Assembly: GCF_963678635.1 (NCBI RefSeq)
Contig: NC_087063.1
Location: 63,037,290-63,101,289, forward strand
Direction of reading: 5' to 3'
DNA: 64,000 bases
From: Symsagittifera roscoffensis
Lineage: Eukaryota; Xenacoelomorpha; Acoela; Convolutidae
The notes beneath the pieces were generated by a model. That model made no database searches. It was not told the origin of the DNA and worked only from the letters and a program-made list of their open reading frames with translations. Within the stretch, counting starts at the first letter, position 1; each line of letters starts with the position of its first letter. Shown piece by piece: positions 39,201-48,072 of this stretch. The translations under genes and the position numbers were made by a program.

Positions 39201-39642
39201 TCTTTGCTGTTTTAGGTTCCCCGATCAAATAGCTAAAAACAAACTCCGAAACAAACTTTGCCGATCCGGATCATTTTGTGGGATTCACAACAAATAATAG
39301 TGTTCAGTAAATTTAAGCTGTCGTGGAATCAGCAACTGTAAGTGGGATCTGCAAAATTCAAGCGGATTCGCAAACTGTAAGCTGAATCCGAAAATTGTAA
39401 GCGGGAATCGCAAAAAGTTGCAGAATCCACTTACAACTGCGGAACGCGCCTATGGTTGCGGAACCCAGAACAATTAGCTGTATTCGTTTGTTGCGGAAGC
39501 CGCGACGAAACATTTACGCCGAAAAAAATTACATTCCAGATATTTGTACGAGGAATCCAAAGAAGTTTTGTAAGAAGATTTGAGTCGCAGGCTTGATTTT
39601 TTAGAAAAAAAATTATCAGGAATTGAGGATTGAATTTACTAC
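36272..39642 (-). other. 3.4-kb intron of the TRPM-like gene, repeat-rich
   Basis: Intron between the pore exon and the S6 exon, unusually long beside the other two (182 and 163 bp). It carries the GCGGAATCCGC-type cluster and a diverged internal duplication: 36,495-36,600 (CTGGAATCCAGGAAC, CCAGTGCACAGTTTGGCCT) matches 38,770-38,850 (CTGAATTTCAGGATT, CCATTGCACAGCTTGGCCT). I see no exon or independent gene. Confidence 0.7.
38250..39470. repeat. Cluster of GCGGAATCCGCAA-type motifs
   Basis: About 18 exact or near copies of a short phrase (GGAATCCGCAA and variants) at irregular spacing of 17-100 bp, densest at 38,455-38,600 and 39,320-39,460. The core GCGGA-T-CCGC is self-complementary. A further copy lies at 36,419. 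The flanking words change from copy to copy, so this is a motif cluster and not a simple tandem repeat. Confidence 0.75.
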
Positions 39643-39813
39643 CTTTATCGCTCTGAGTGATAAGGCAATTAGCGCTAAAATCTTCAAACTGTGGTTCCCC
39701 CAGCATCTCGAAGAATGGTCGCAAGAAGAATCCCCATACAAAGGTAGGAACAGAATGCTCAATGCCAGGGTAGATTAGCGATTGAAATGCCACTCCGTAC
39801 GCCACCAAAAACA
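39643..39813 (-). CDS. TRPM-like channel, exon with S5 end and pore
   Basis: The exon reads VFLVAYGVAFQSLIYPGIEH, then VPTFVWGFFLRPFFEMLGE and FEDFSANCLITQSDKG. It corresponds to the end of S5 and the pore helix of TRPM channels. The FEMLGE phrase sits where classical members have Y-G-E in the selectivity region, so the Glu is kept but the residues before it differ. The acceptor is ATATTTTCAG and the donor GTAGTA. Phase 1 at both ends makes it fit its neighbours without a frame break. Confidence 0.82.
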
Positions 39814-39995
39814 CTGAAAATATAATAACTGATTGTCGAACGTTTGTCGCAATTCGGTTGGTTTTATAATAGTACCTTAAGCTGGGACCAACTGTTTTGA
39901 AACGGTCTATATACTTGATTCGAGAAACCTGATAGAACATTCTGATAGAACATGTTATTCCATCGAACTGATATCAGATTTTTTTAAGTACTAAC

Positions 39996-40154
39996 CGAGC
40001 GCAATGAAGAAGAAGAAGATCACATCACTGACCATTTTGAAAACGCTCACTAGTTTTGGTCCCAAGTAGGTGCTTCTCGAAAAAACACTGGTGAACCGAA
40101 GGAAGTAGCAAATAAGAGCAACAACATAAGACACATGCGCCCATCTGAGAACAT
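39996..40154 (-). CDS. TRPM-like channel, exon with S4 and S4-S5 linker
   Basis: The exon reads DVLRWAHVSYVVALICYFLR, FTSVFSRSTYLGPKLVSVFK, then MVSDVIFFFFIALG. YLGPK followed by a hydrophobic S5 is characteristic of the TRPM S4-S5 region (YLGPY in classical members). The acceptor is GCGTTTTAG and the donor is GTTAGT. The first codon is completed by the G of the previous exon, which fixes the splice positions. Confidence 0.83.
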
Positions 40155-40317
40155 CTAAAACGCATTGGAGTAACAAAGTGTAAATGTTTTTTTTTGAACA
40201 GAAATCGAAATATTTTGAGTTGGTATTTGGGAGATATCCCGAAGAGTTTGATATTGGTTTTTGTCTTAGCACTGAGTTGAAGTGACTTGAGTGTTATTTC
40301 ATAAAATGCATTCTCAC

Positions 40318-40391
40318 CCTGACATGGAACCCAGCGCAGAATGAATCCAATTAGCACGAGCACGATCGCCGCAAGATCAACCCAATTCCAC
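40318..40391 (-). CDS. TRPM-like channel, exon with S3
   Basis: A 74-bp exon reading WNWVDLAAIVLVLIGFILRW and VPCQ. W-N-x-V-D followed by a hydrophobic helix is the S3 start in TRP channels. The acceptor is TTTAAAACAG and the donor GTGAGA. This is the first exon visible in the window. The cytosolic N-terminal part (usually several hundred residues) is not in 40,392-41,789, so it must lie beyond the Polinton and the mosaic to its right, outside the window, or be lost. Confidence 0.82.
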
Positions 40392-41789
40392 CTGTTTTAA
40401 ACAAAGAGTAAATACGGTGCTAATTTTAATAATTTGGAGAAAAAAGAAAAAACTTGAAGTTTAGGACTAGTTTTTCTTAAAGTGTGTTGAGATAAGACAA
40501 AAACTAAATGAAACAAAAGCTGCTTAGATTTTTAACAAAAATATATTAACGCAATTGTCTTTGCTAACTTTGGAGCCAAAACTTTATCCCAAAATTGGGA
40601 CTATTTGGCGTATTTTAGTTAATCAAAAATCACGCTAAAATTCCCGATCCAAGTGAGGACTAGTTTATATCAAATAGAGCCTCTTAAACAAACCCAATAG
40701 AGCTCTAGCTTGGTATAATATCCAAAAAAATGTATAGTAGAATAAATTTTTGCTGGATAGCCAAAAATTGTAATTTTACTAAAAAACACTCAAAATATTT
40801 GATAAACACTTTTTCAACGGTATGCACAAATTTTGGACAATAAACTCTTCTAGAATTTTGATGAGCTCAATGAGGGGCTCTGTTGATCTAATTTAATTAT
40901 TCGTTATTTGACTGAATAGTTGCCATGGGATTCTTCATTCACAAAAAAAAGCCAAAATGAACCATTTTTGGGGTACGTTTTGGTTCCCTAAATTGCAAAA
41001 AGTTTCGCGTTTGCACGTCTGGTACAGCTCTAAGCAACTTTGGCATTCTCATGAAGAAAGTGAAAATCTTTAGCATCTTGCAAAAACAAATCATTACAAT
41101 ATTTATCTTGCATAGTTAATAATCAATGTTGATGAATTTTTTTGTTGAAAAATTAATCCTTTAGAAAACTAAATTTGCATGTCTGTTGATTTAAAAAAAG
41201 CAAACCAATGAATCAAGATAGGGAGGGGGCATTGAAAGTCGTCAAAAAAAATTTCTAAGCAATGATTCGACATGTTTTGTACAAAAAAATTTTGCGTTTT
41301 TTTGCTTTTTCATTCAAGAAAAAAAAAAACAAGTTTTGCATAATTTTTGAAAAAAAAAACATGCGTTTTACCAAAAAAAAAACTAGTTGTTTTCCAAAAA
41401 GATTTTTTAATTTTTGCAAAATTGTCGAATTGTTTTTAGCATTTTTGCTATAAATTCAGAACAGTTTTTGCATCTTTTAAGAAAATTGATGATAAATTAG
41501 CAAACTTGTCAAGAAAATCAACTCAAATTCTGTATCTTGCAAAAATTTTTGAGAGGGTTTTTGCACACGTAGAAAAAAATTTATAGGTTTATATGTTAGA
41601 AACTATTCAAGCTGGAATAAAATTAACTTTGACAAGTTTCTTCTTACAATTATTCAATTATCATAAGGAAAATTCTTAGAAAAAAAGCCGATCCCAGGGT
41701 CTGACATGATTCTCGACAGAGTTAAGAAGGTGTTTTTTGAACTATTTAGGCAATTAAAAAATAATTTCGCCAGAGAAAAAGACGTCATT
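40392..41789. other. AT-rich spacer left of the Polinton, no gene seen
   Basis: No exon recognised. From about 41,040 to 41,700 it repeats phrases such as TTTTTGCATCTT, GCAAAAATTTTTG and TTTTTGCACACGT, which also fill 49,130-49,830 inside the Polinton. This part may be a fragment of another element. Confidence 0.55.
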
Positions 41790-41795
41790 GCTTTT
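41790..41795. repeat. Target-site duplication, left
   Basis: GCTTTT directly before the left terminal repeat. It is identical to 59,001-59,006 after the right terminal repeat. Six base pairs is the length made by Polinton/Maverick integration. Confidence 0.92.
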
Positions 41796-42391
41796 AGTAG
41801 TAGATGTTGGAGGTGATCAGAGGGAGTGCCTGAAGACCCTCATGTACTAAGATAGGGAATAGAGCATTCGGTCTTCAAGCTATGTATTAAGATTGGGTAT
41901 AGAGTCTACAATGTATTAAGAAAAGGAATACCGATGGAAAGGTTTTATGGTTTGTGTGATGCTAAGATAATGGTAAGAAAAACGTAATTTTTTTTGGTTT
42001 TTGTGCGAAAATGTCTAATGTTTTCACAAAAATCTGGGCGCGCGTTACCTAATTGGGAACAATTAATTGTTAATTACGTGTAGATTGTAGAAAAAAGATT
42101 ATGTATATAGTTTTTTTGGTGCATGGGGAGTCAATGGTGAGAATTTTTGTGCAAAAACTTGGAATTTTTATCAAAAAATTTTTTTTCGAAAAAATTCAAA
42201 ACACGATAAGATTTTGTTTAATTTGATCTAATAAAAATTTATTAGATACTTTTACTTTCTACCTATCTGAATCTATTCTAAACCTACAGAGACATCGAAA
42301 AAATTTGAATTTTTTGAGAGAAAAAAAGTTTAAATTACAAAGAAAGTATATAAATCACTGCATCGTATAGTAAACTTACTGCCATAATTTA
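41796..42391 (+). repeat. Left terminal inverted repeat
   Basis: About 596 bp, the reverse complement of 58,402-59,000 with around 35-40 differences including small indels. Its outer 150 bp holds three diverged copies of ATGTATTAAGATAGGGAATA (near 41,842, 41,882 and 41,911). The inner end is TTACTGCCATAATTTA. Confidence 0.95.
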
Positions 42392-42456
42392 CATTTTATT
42401 ATAATGAAACCATAATAATACGACATCTTATATAATTTAATACATCAGAAGAGTTC

Positions 42457-44283
42457 TTATAAGTCCAATGGTTTTGTATGAGTTCCATCATCTTGCACTT
42501 GTCTTTTAGGATAGCAATAACTTAGTCCTTTCTTTGTCTGTTCATATGTGGCCACCATATGATTTATAGTTCTGAATCCTCTGTTAGTAGATGTAAGATT
42601 AAATGCTTCATCGAGTACTCTCCTATACTTTGCTAAAGGTCCATCTCCAGAGTCTTCTAGAACCCGCTTATTCAATCCTTTGCTGCTAAATTTGAATTTG
42701 TCTGACTTGTTGTCATAGCAGCAATATGTTTTACTACATAAACAGAGCATTTCTGTGCACCTAAATTCTTCTTTGAAAAGTCCCGGCTCCCGCTTATCAT
42801 GTTTTTTATGGATACTACAACACGTTCGAGGAAAGAAATTAGATTTTGCATCCGCCTTGAAGGAATCTCTGCAATCACTCTCCCTCATTTTTTCCCAAGC
42901 AGCCCTCTTATCTGGTTGGATGCAATCGTACAAATTTTCTTCTGCAAGTGCCAAGTAAAGTGAGTCTGTGTCCATCTCCAACTCTTCAAATTTATTTACA
43001 TCACAGAACTTGTCAAAGAATTTGTAGTAGAGTTCCAACATTCTCAGCTTTGCATACTGAAGTATGAAAAAACCAACAATGATGGGTTCTCTGTGCTCAA
43101 TGGTTGATTTCAACAACTCCACCTCATACAAGTTTTTTTCAACTGTATTTAATCTTTTGAACAATGGTTCATTGATTGCCTTGTGAGTTTTTTCATCGTT
43201 CAGATACTTCGTGATTGTATGCCTGGATCTATCCACGATCTGATATCCATAGGAGGAATTGCCCAAGAGCTTCATTGTTTCTGCTACAACTCCTGATAGA
43301 GGGTTTTCATCTCCTTCTCTTCTTGCATCAACCACTGACTGAACGAAATTATTAAAGCATTTCCGGGGAGAATATTCAACAAAACGATAAATTTTGGTGC
43401 ATTGCAAGCCAAATTCCAAATAAAAGTTGAAGATAGGAGTTATAACTGTTCCATTTTCTAGCTTGAAGCTAGATATAAGCATTCTCTGTGGATGTTTCAA
43501 CATTTCATTTTCACTAACATAATTCTTCATATAGTCACCAATATCGTTTCTTCCAACCTCAGTGTTTTTGAAAATTGGAGGAAAATTCGCAAATTTCGAT
43601 TTCAGTTCATCTGGAACAACTAAGTCACACTGAACGTAGCCAAAAAGAGATCCATCTTTTATTTTTGCTAGAAGTGAGTCTGTAGAAAGAAGTCTTTTAT
43701 AGGGAAAATGGGTTCGAACATGATTTTTGATCTTGTCATTGGTTTTGAAATTTTGCCACCACTCACACTGCCACATTTCTTCCACTTTGTATCCTTTCTC
43801 TTTAATGTATTCTCGTCGCATATCATCAATTTCTCTCTTCTTGTTTCCTCGCTCAATATCCTGTTCTGTTAAGGAGGGACGAGCTTCTTGACAAGAACAA
43901 AAGTGATAGTAGCATCCCATTGCCTCGAATACTGTTTTACAGTGATCACAATAACCGTCCACATTAAAACAGTCAATTTTCTTCTGTTTTCCAGATGTAA
44001 AAAAGCTCACAATTTTACATTCTGGTCTTGATTCTTGATAGAAAGACACGACCATATTCTCAAAGTTGCGAGTTCGATTATGTCTAGCCTTGAATTTTTG
44101 CATATCAGTGTCAAACTCCCATCGCGTATACAGTCCTGTTGGCATATCTTGACACATTGAATAGGGGTAAAGCTGGCTCGCATCAATTCCAACGATTGAC
44201 TTACAAATTTTTGATGAATCTTTGATAAAGGTTTCGTCTACAACTGCTTTTTGAGTGAACACAATCGAAGGCCCACCGGTCAT
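42457..44283 (-). CDS. Protein-primed DNA polymerase B, polymerase part (C-terminal ORF)
   Basis: Palm, fingers and thumb part of the Polinton family B polymerase that would copy the element by protein priming. In this 608-residue frame, motif A is DASQLYP at about 34-40, motif B KLLGNSSYGYQ at 338-348 and motif C DTDS at 438-441. All catalytic Asp residues of A and C are present. Between A and B, residues 105-175 form an insertion with CDHC, EAMGCYYHFC and GYKVEEMWQCEWW, which resembles the Vsr-like nuclease insertion of some viral and organellar B polymerases. A second cysteine-rich stretch (TCCSIHKK, CLCSKTYCCY) follows motif C. The first ATG overlaps the stop of the previous frame. It is the downstream part of a gene interrupted by a frame change near 44,280-44,299. 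Confidence 0.93.
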   Translation of the reverse strand: MTGGPSIVFTQKAVVDETFIKDSSKICKSIVGIDASQLYPYSMCQDMPTGLYTRWEFDTDMQKFKARHNRTRNFENMVVSFYQESRPECKIVSFFTSGKQKKIDCFNVDGYCDHCKTVFEAMGCYYHFCSCQEARPSLTEQDIERGNKKREIDDMRREYIKEKGYKVEEMWQCEWWQNFKTNDKIKNHVRTHFPYKRLLSTDSLLAKIKDGSLFGYVQCDLVVPDELKSKFANFPPIFKNTEVGRNDIGDYMKNYVSENEMLKHPQRMLISSFKLENGTVITPIFNFYLEFGLQCTKIYRFVEYSPRKCFNNFVQSVVDARREGDENPLSGVVAETMKLLGNSSYGYQIVDRSRHTITKYLNDEKTHKAINEPLFKRLNTVEKNLYEVELLKSTIEHREPIIVGFFILQYAKLRMLELYYKFFDKFCDVNKFEELEMDTDSLYLALAEENLYDCIQPDKRAAWEKMRESDCRDSFKADAKSNFFPRTCCSIHKKHDKREPGLFKEEFRCTEMLCLCSKTYCCYDNKSDKFKFSSKGLNKRVLEDSGDGPLAKYRRVLDEAFNLTSTNRGFRTINHMVATYEQTKKGLSYCYPKRQVQDDGTHTKPLDL

Positions 44284-44588
44284 GTCTTCTCGTATTTTTC
44301 ACACAAATCTTTATCACTTTCGCAAAATGGATAAAACTTGTAATTTGTAGATTTGTGTAGACATATGTTTGCTAGATTTGGAGGTGTACATCCAAGTTTC
44401 AACATATCTATCCCTTTGTTATGATTAAACTGAATCATTTTTTGCATTGCTTCCAGGGTTGGAACTACATCTTTGTTGTTGTACCACTGCAAAAAGTCTT
44501 TGAACACAGTCATTCCGTTTTTCTGCCAAGTTTGTTGTAAGTAACTGTAATTATCTAGACCAGATGCGGGTACAGTGTTGATTTGAAG
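44280..44588 (-). pseudogene. DNA polymerase B, middle segment between two breaks
   Basis: This segment (NTVPASGLDNYSYLQQTWQK, then MTVFKDFLQWYNNKDVVPTL and ending CEKYEKT) is in the same frame as the upstream 722-residue ORF and is separated from it only by one TAG at 44,589-44,591. At its own end it meets TGA at 44,280-44,282, while the polymerase frame continues in another register. The break is next to a run of five T (plus strand 44,295-44,299). Two lesions therefore split the gene into three. Confidence 0.85.
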
Positions 44589-46757
44589 CTATTTCAGTGC
44601 TTGCTGTTCATCAAGTCCACTCTTCCTCAGTTTTTCATAATCAGTAAAGTCTTTGTCTAGAGGATTGTTGTTTCTAAGTTTACTGAAAAATGCTTCATAT
44701 GGGGGTAGTCCTGGAAAATCAAGTTTGTCAGGGTTGTCAAACCACTCATAAGGAAAGAATCCTTTTGTTTCACTAGCTTTATAAGCTTTGAGAAATGAGT
44801 CCAGAGTTGTTGCTCCACCCAGAAATTTCATAATGTCAAGAAATTGTTCATCTCCAAACTTGAAAGATATAAAATCATTTGCTTTTTTGATAACGGATGT
44901 TTCTTGCTCTTTCTCGCGAATCAAATAAGGGATTAAGTAGGACTTGATCAAATTTAAGTCATATCTACCACTGTTAAATCCAAAAACAGGTAAAGTATTT
45001 ATATATCTCTCCTGGTGTTGTTTCAAATCGATGAGTTGATTTTTCTGAATTCGCAAGAATTGTGCTGACATATCTGCTTCTTCCGAATCTTCAATACATT
45101 CGTCTTCGTACTCAAACTTGTTACTTGAAAAATTCTGGCCTTGCTCATTAAATTGATCAAAGATTTTTTTCATTCTTTCATTGACAGCAACTTCAATATC
45201 TTGGAAATTCGTTCTCATCTCCAGCTTACTTTTCTCAGCCAACAGTTCGAGCTTGCTTACAAAATCAATAATCAAATTTTTTGGATCCTTGTTGTACAAA
45301 AAGATGGGTTCTTCAATCAGATTCCATGATATAGATACTGAAATAGGAACCTGTTTTCCTATCCAGGTAGTAGTTTGTGTTTCTTTTAGTTCTTCTGTAG
45401 GAACACATATCGACTCAAAATCGAAAATTGCTAGGTTTTTGAAGAGTTTTTTATCATCGGAAACTGGAAAATTGAATCCTTCTAGCTTTTCAAACAAGCT
45501 TTCGCGAAGCTCATATACGTTCTTTGGGTAAATATGTTTCACACGATCCTTACATCTCAGAAGATGTTTGTTGAGAAACTCGGATCTTTTCAGGAAACTA
45601 TCACAACTAGGGCACCGGAAACACTTACGGAAGCTATCTATATCATTTGTATGAATGATATGGTTGTTGAATCTCAGTAATTTGACTGTTTTATCAAATC
45701 TACCAATACTTCTTCGTGCTAGTTCTCCCACACATTCTCCCTCTTGAATATCAAAATCGTAAATAAAGATGTTCCGTTCAATTATTTCCTCAACAACAGG
45801 TAAGTCTTCAACGGAAACTCCACGAAAATTCTTAGGATCATAACCAGATTTTGCTATGAATTCTGTAAAATATCTGGAGGCGTGAGTGTCGAGATCATTG
45901 TGTCCGTTCATGTACATGACCAATGCGCGGAAAAGACACAAATGATCTTTGTAAGGTTCTTTGTCCTTGTTAGATAAAAGACAGTTAACAGAATGGTTTT
46001 TCAGTAGAGGTTCGGGTAAGACAGAGTCTGGACATCCCATTGGGATGTTTTTCAGCAAAGCAGCAAAAATTGTAACGTTAGTAATCAACTTGAATCGCCA
46101 TTTTGTGTTTTGACGTTCTTGGGTACATTGCTCCACAATATCAAATTTTTCTACTTTTCCTTGGATTGTTATCAAATCCGCTTTCGTACAAAGTAAGTGG
46201 GATTTTTCAAACAGAGTATTGTTTTCATGAGCGTAGAAATAACGATATTCACCAGTCTCAATATTTCGAAGAACAAAACCCAGAGCAATGTTGATTTTGG
46301 CTGCAGAATCGAGCTTGTTGAAGACTTCTTCAAGTTTCTCGTTAATGATTTTAGTATCTAACTTCGACATTTGGAAGTTAAATACCTTGTGTCTCCCATT
46401 TTCCATCTCCGTATCCACCAGAAAATGTCGACAAGCACTAAGTTCCTCCTTTAGTTTTTCACCATCTTCCCCTTCTTCCTCCCCAATCTTGTTCAAGTCG
46501 GCCACCGTATCACTGGGTTTGCGTTGTTTTGCTCCATGTTCCTTTCTCCGATGTTGTTGGAGAGAGTAGTAACTCGGGAACTCTTGTTCACAAGAAGGAC
46601 AAACCGTCGACTGCTTCGAATTTGGTTGAGCATGCTTCTTAGCCATATGATAGCTCATTTCTTGTTGATTATAAGTAAAATACTTACAATCAGGGCAAGA
46701 AATAACTCCTTTAGAACACTTTTTCCGGTGTCGAGCTGTGTTTTGACGAGTATACAT
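44589..46757 (-). CDS. DNA polymerase B, N-terminal zinc fingers and 3'-5' exonuclease
   Basis: A 722-residue frame. It starts with a C2H2-like finger region (CPDCKYFTYNQQEMSYHMAK and CPSCEQEFPSYYSLQQH), with another finger near 400 (CPSCDSFLKRSEFLNKH). The exonuclease has ExoI DFES at about 446 and ExoII FNSGRYDLN at about 594, followed by LDIMKFLGGATTLDSFLKAY. An earlier ATG lies at 46,806 but reaches this frame only with a shift; the Cys pair of the first finger (CGDCGN) sits just upstream of the present M1, so the true start is probably 46,806. The frame stops at TAG 44,589-44,591, before the polymerase motifs. Divergent from the plus-strand genes across the CRE/heat-shock region. Confidence 0.9.
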   Translation of the reverse strand: MYTRQNTARHRKKCSKGVISCPDCKYFTYNQQEMSYHMAKKHAQPNSKQSTVCPSCEQEFPSYYSLQQHRRKEHGAKQRKPSDTVADLNKIGEEEGEDGEKLKEELSACRHFLVDTEMENGRHKVFNFQMSKLDTKIINEKLEEVFNKLDSAAKINIALGFVLRNIETGEYRYFYAHENNTLFEKSHLLCTKADLITIQGKVEKFDIVEQCTQERQNTKWRFKLITNVTIFAALLKNIPMGCPDSVLPEPLLKNHSVNCLLSNKDKEPYKDHLCLFRALVMYMNGHNDLDTHASRYFTEFIAKSGYDPKNFRGVSVEDLPVVEEIIERNIFIYDFDIQEGECVGELARRSIGRFDKTVKLLRFNNHIIHTNDIDSFRKCFRCPSCDSFLKRSEFLNKHLLRCKDRVKHIYPKNVYELRESLFEKLEGFNFPVSDDKKLFKNLAIFDFESICVPTEELKETQTTTWIGKQVPISVSISWNLIEEPIFLYNKDPKNLIIDFVSKLELLAEKSKLEMRTNFQDIEVAVNERMKKIFDQFNEQGQNFSSNKFEYEDECIEDSEEADMSAQFLRIQKNQLIDLKQHQERYINTLPVFGFNSGRYDLNLIKSYLIPYLIREKEQETSVIKKANDFISFKFGDEQFLDIMKFLGGATTLDSFLKAYKASETKGFFPYEWFDNPDKLDFPGLPPYEAFFSKLRNNNPLDKDFTDYEKLRKSGLDEQQALK

Positions 46758-46989
46758 ATTTCCACAGTCTCCACACTACTTTCTCGTTTGGGTTAAGGGC
46801 AGGCATTATCTAAAAAAATTGGGACTTTTGAAATGTTCCAAATTTAAAAACTTAAAGTACCAATTGAATGAAAATACTTACTTTTGGTGAAGTAACGAAC
46901 TGTAAAACTTGAAGTAAAATTCAATTGACTGTTTCTGATTTGCAAACAAAATGAATGATTTAACCCAATAAAATAAGTGTATTCATACT

Positions 46990-47216
46990 ATCAATGACGC
47001 CTACGCAATAATCCTTTTTCGGTAATGACGTGATTCTTTGAATAGAAGTGACGTCACCGCCTACGCAATTTTCCTTTTATGGTAATGACGTCATTCTTTG
47101 AATAGAAGTGACGTCACCACCCACGCAATGTTCCTTTTATGATAATGACGATATTCTAGAAATAGATATGACGTCAACACCCACGCAATTTTCCTTTTAT
47201 GGTAATGACGTCATTC
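46990..47216. promoter_or_regulatory. 60-bp tandem repeats with TGACGTCA (CRE-type) sites
   Basis: A 60-bp unit repeats about 3.7 times. Perfect TGACGTCA palindromes stand at 47,049, 47,086, 47,109, 47,169 and 47,206. Imperfect ones are TGACGCCT (46,994), TGACGTGA (47,026) and TGACGATA (47,146). Each unit also has a (T/C)CACGCAAT or CTACGCAAT word, which contains a C/EBP-like half-site. TGACGTCA is bound by CREB/ATF-type bZIP factors, and related words by XBP-1/ATF6. It lies in the 508-bp gap between the divergent polymerase and 196-aa genes and so could drive both. Confidence 0.8.
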
Positions 47217-47220
47217 CTTT

Positions 47221-47243
47221 GAAAGTTCTAGAATTTTCCAGAA
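47221..47243. promoter_or_regulatory. Five-unit heat-shock element
   Basis: Five alternating GAA and TTC triplets, each separated by exactly two bases, without a mismatch (GAA-AG-TTC-TA-GAA, then TT-TTC-CA-GAA). HSF needs three such units, so five in register is a strong site. It is 72 bp before the ATG of the 196-aa gene. Confidence 0.82.
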
Positions 47244-47250
47244 AAATTTT

Positions 47251-47262
47251 CAACCAATCAGA
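47251..47262. promoter_or_regulatory. CCAAT box
   Basis: CAACCAATCAGA directly after the heat-shock element. The same 12-mer stands at 59,197-59,208 in the B unit, after a similar CRE and TTCTAGAA order. Confidence 0.6.
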
Positions 47263-47314
47263 ACTAAGCAGTTCCTAGACATAACTTTGGATCCAAAATA
47301 TTCATTTTTGAAGA

Positions 47315-47905
47315 ATGTCAATTAAAAAGCATTTGAACTTCCTCGAATTACTCTACAAGACAAAAGAAATTATTCCGTGTGATTTCCTTATTGATGAAAT
47401 AGATGTAGATTCTTACTTTTTTCAAAATTTTTTGGACGTTTATGTTGTCCAAAATAGAGTTCTCCGACTAAGTAAAGGACTCTTTAGAGAAACTTACTCA
47501 ATCAAAGAGTTTACTTTTGATTCACATATTGCGTATCAAAGCTATAAACTTACAGCTGAGTTACACTTGACTAGAAAAGAAATTTGTTTTATTTTAGAAA
47601 ATTTGAAGTTGATAAAAAAATCGTACGATAATATTTCAAAGACTCTTTTTATTCCATATCCAACTCCCAAATTTGTTAAAACTCCCCTGCAAAGTTCTTT
47701 ATTCCTCCATTTTTTTAAGGACTTTCAAAGTTCAAAATCTTGCATGATCAGGTTTGGTATCAGATTTCCAGAGCTTTGCTTTGAAAAATTCATCAACTTT
47801 GAGTTATCATCTCAAATCTACATCAAAATTAAAGATCTTGAATATCTGCTGAAAAATCAGCAATTTCTCATCGATTATAAACAAAAAATTCAATTAACTT
47901 GCTGA
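47315..47905 (+). CDS. Unknown 196-aa Polinton protein
   Basis: First plus-strand gene after the CRE/heat-shock region, opened by ATG in TTTTGAAGAATGTC. It is rich in Leu, Ile, Phe and Lys with few Gly, has no signal peptide or membrane segment, and is probably all-alpha (LTAELHLTRKEICFILENLK, IYIKIKDLEYLLKNQQFLID). The frame is intact. I recognise no family. Position next to the polymerase and behind a stress-type promoter suggests an early regulatory or replication role; this is inference only. Confidence 0.72.
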   Translation: MSIKKHLNFLELLYKTKEIIPCDFLIDEIDVDSYFFQNFLDVYVVQNRVLRLSKGLFRETYSIKEFTFDSHIAYQSYKLTAELHLTRKEICFILENLKLIKKSYDNISKTLFIPYPTPKFVKTPLQSSLFLHFFKDFQSSKSCMIRFGIRFPELCFEKFINFELSSQIYIKIKDLEYLLKNQQFLIDYKQKIQLTC

Positions 47906-47919
47906 GAAGACTTGCAGAG

Positions 47920-48060
47920 ATGCTACTTTTATTAATTTTTCTTCTTTTGTTACTTATATCGGCAATATTTCTTATTTTTACAGCAAACAACTTTTGGTCA
48001 TTTATTTTTGCGATTGCTTTTGTGTATATTTTCACTTATTTGGAAGACTTAAGTCCTTGA
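47920..48060 (+). CDS. 46-aa double-membrane-segment peptide
   Basis: ATG at 47,920, 14 bp after the preceding stop. It encodes MLLLLIFLLLLLISAIFLIF, a short polar turn TANNFWS, then FIFAIAFVYIFTYL and EDLSP. Two hydrophobic helices with a short hairpin between them and an acidic tail fit a small viroporin-like or membrane-anchoring peptide, but no family can be named from sequence this simple. A recognisable copy exists in the inverted fragment at about 63,840-63,985, with the TANN turn kept, which supports it being a real part of the element. Confidence 0.6.
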   Translation: MLLLLIFLLLLLISAIFLIFTANNFWSFIFAIAFVYIFTYLEDLSP

Positions 48061-48072
48061 AAGGTTCCTCTA

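Noticed and set aside
41262-41453. 63-residue lysine/phenylalanine frame
   Set aside because: Product of A/T homopolymers, low complexity.
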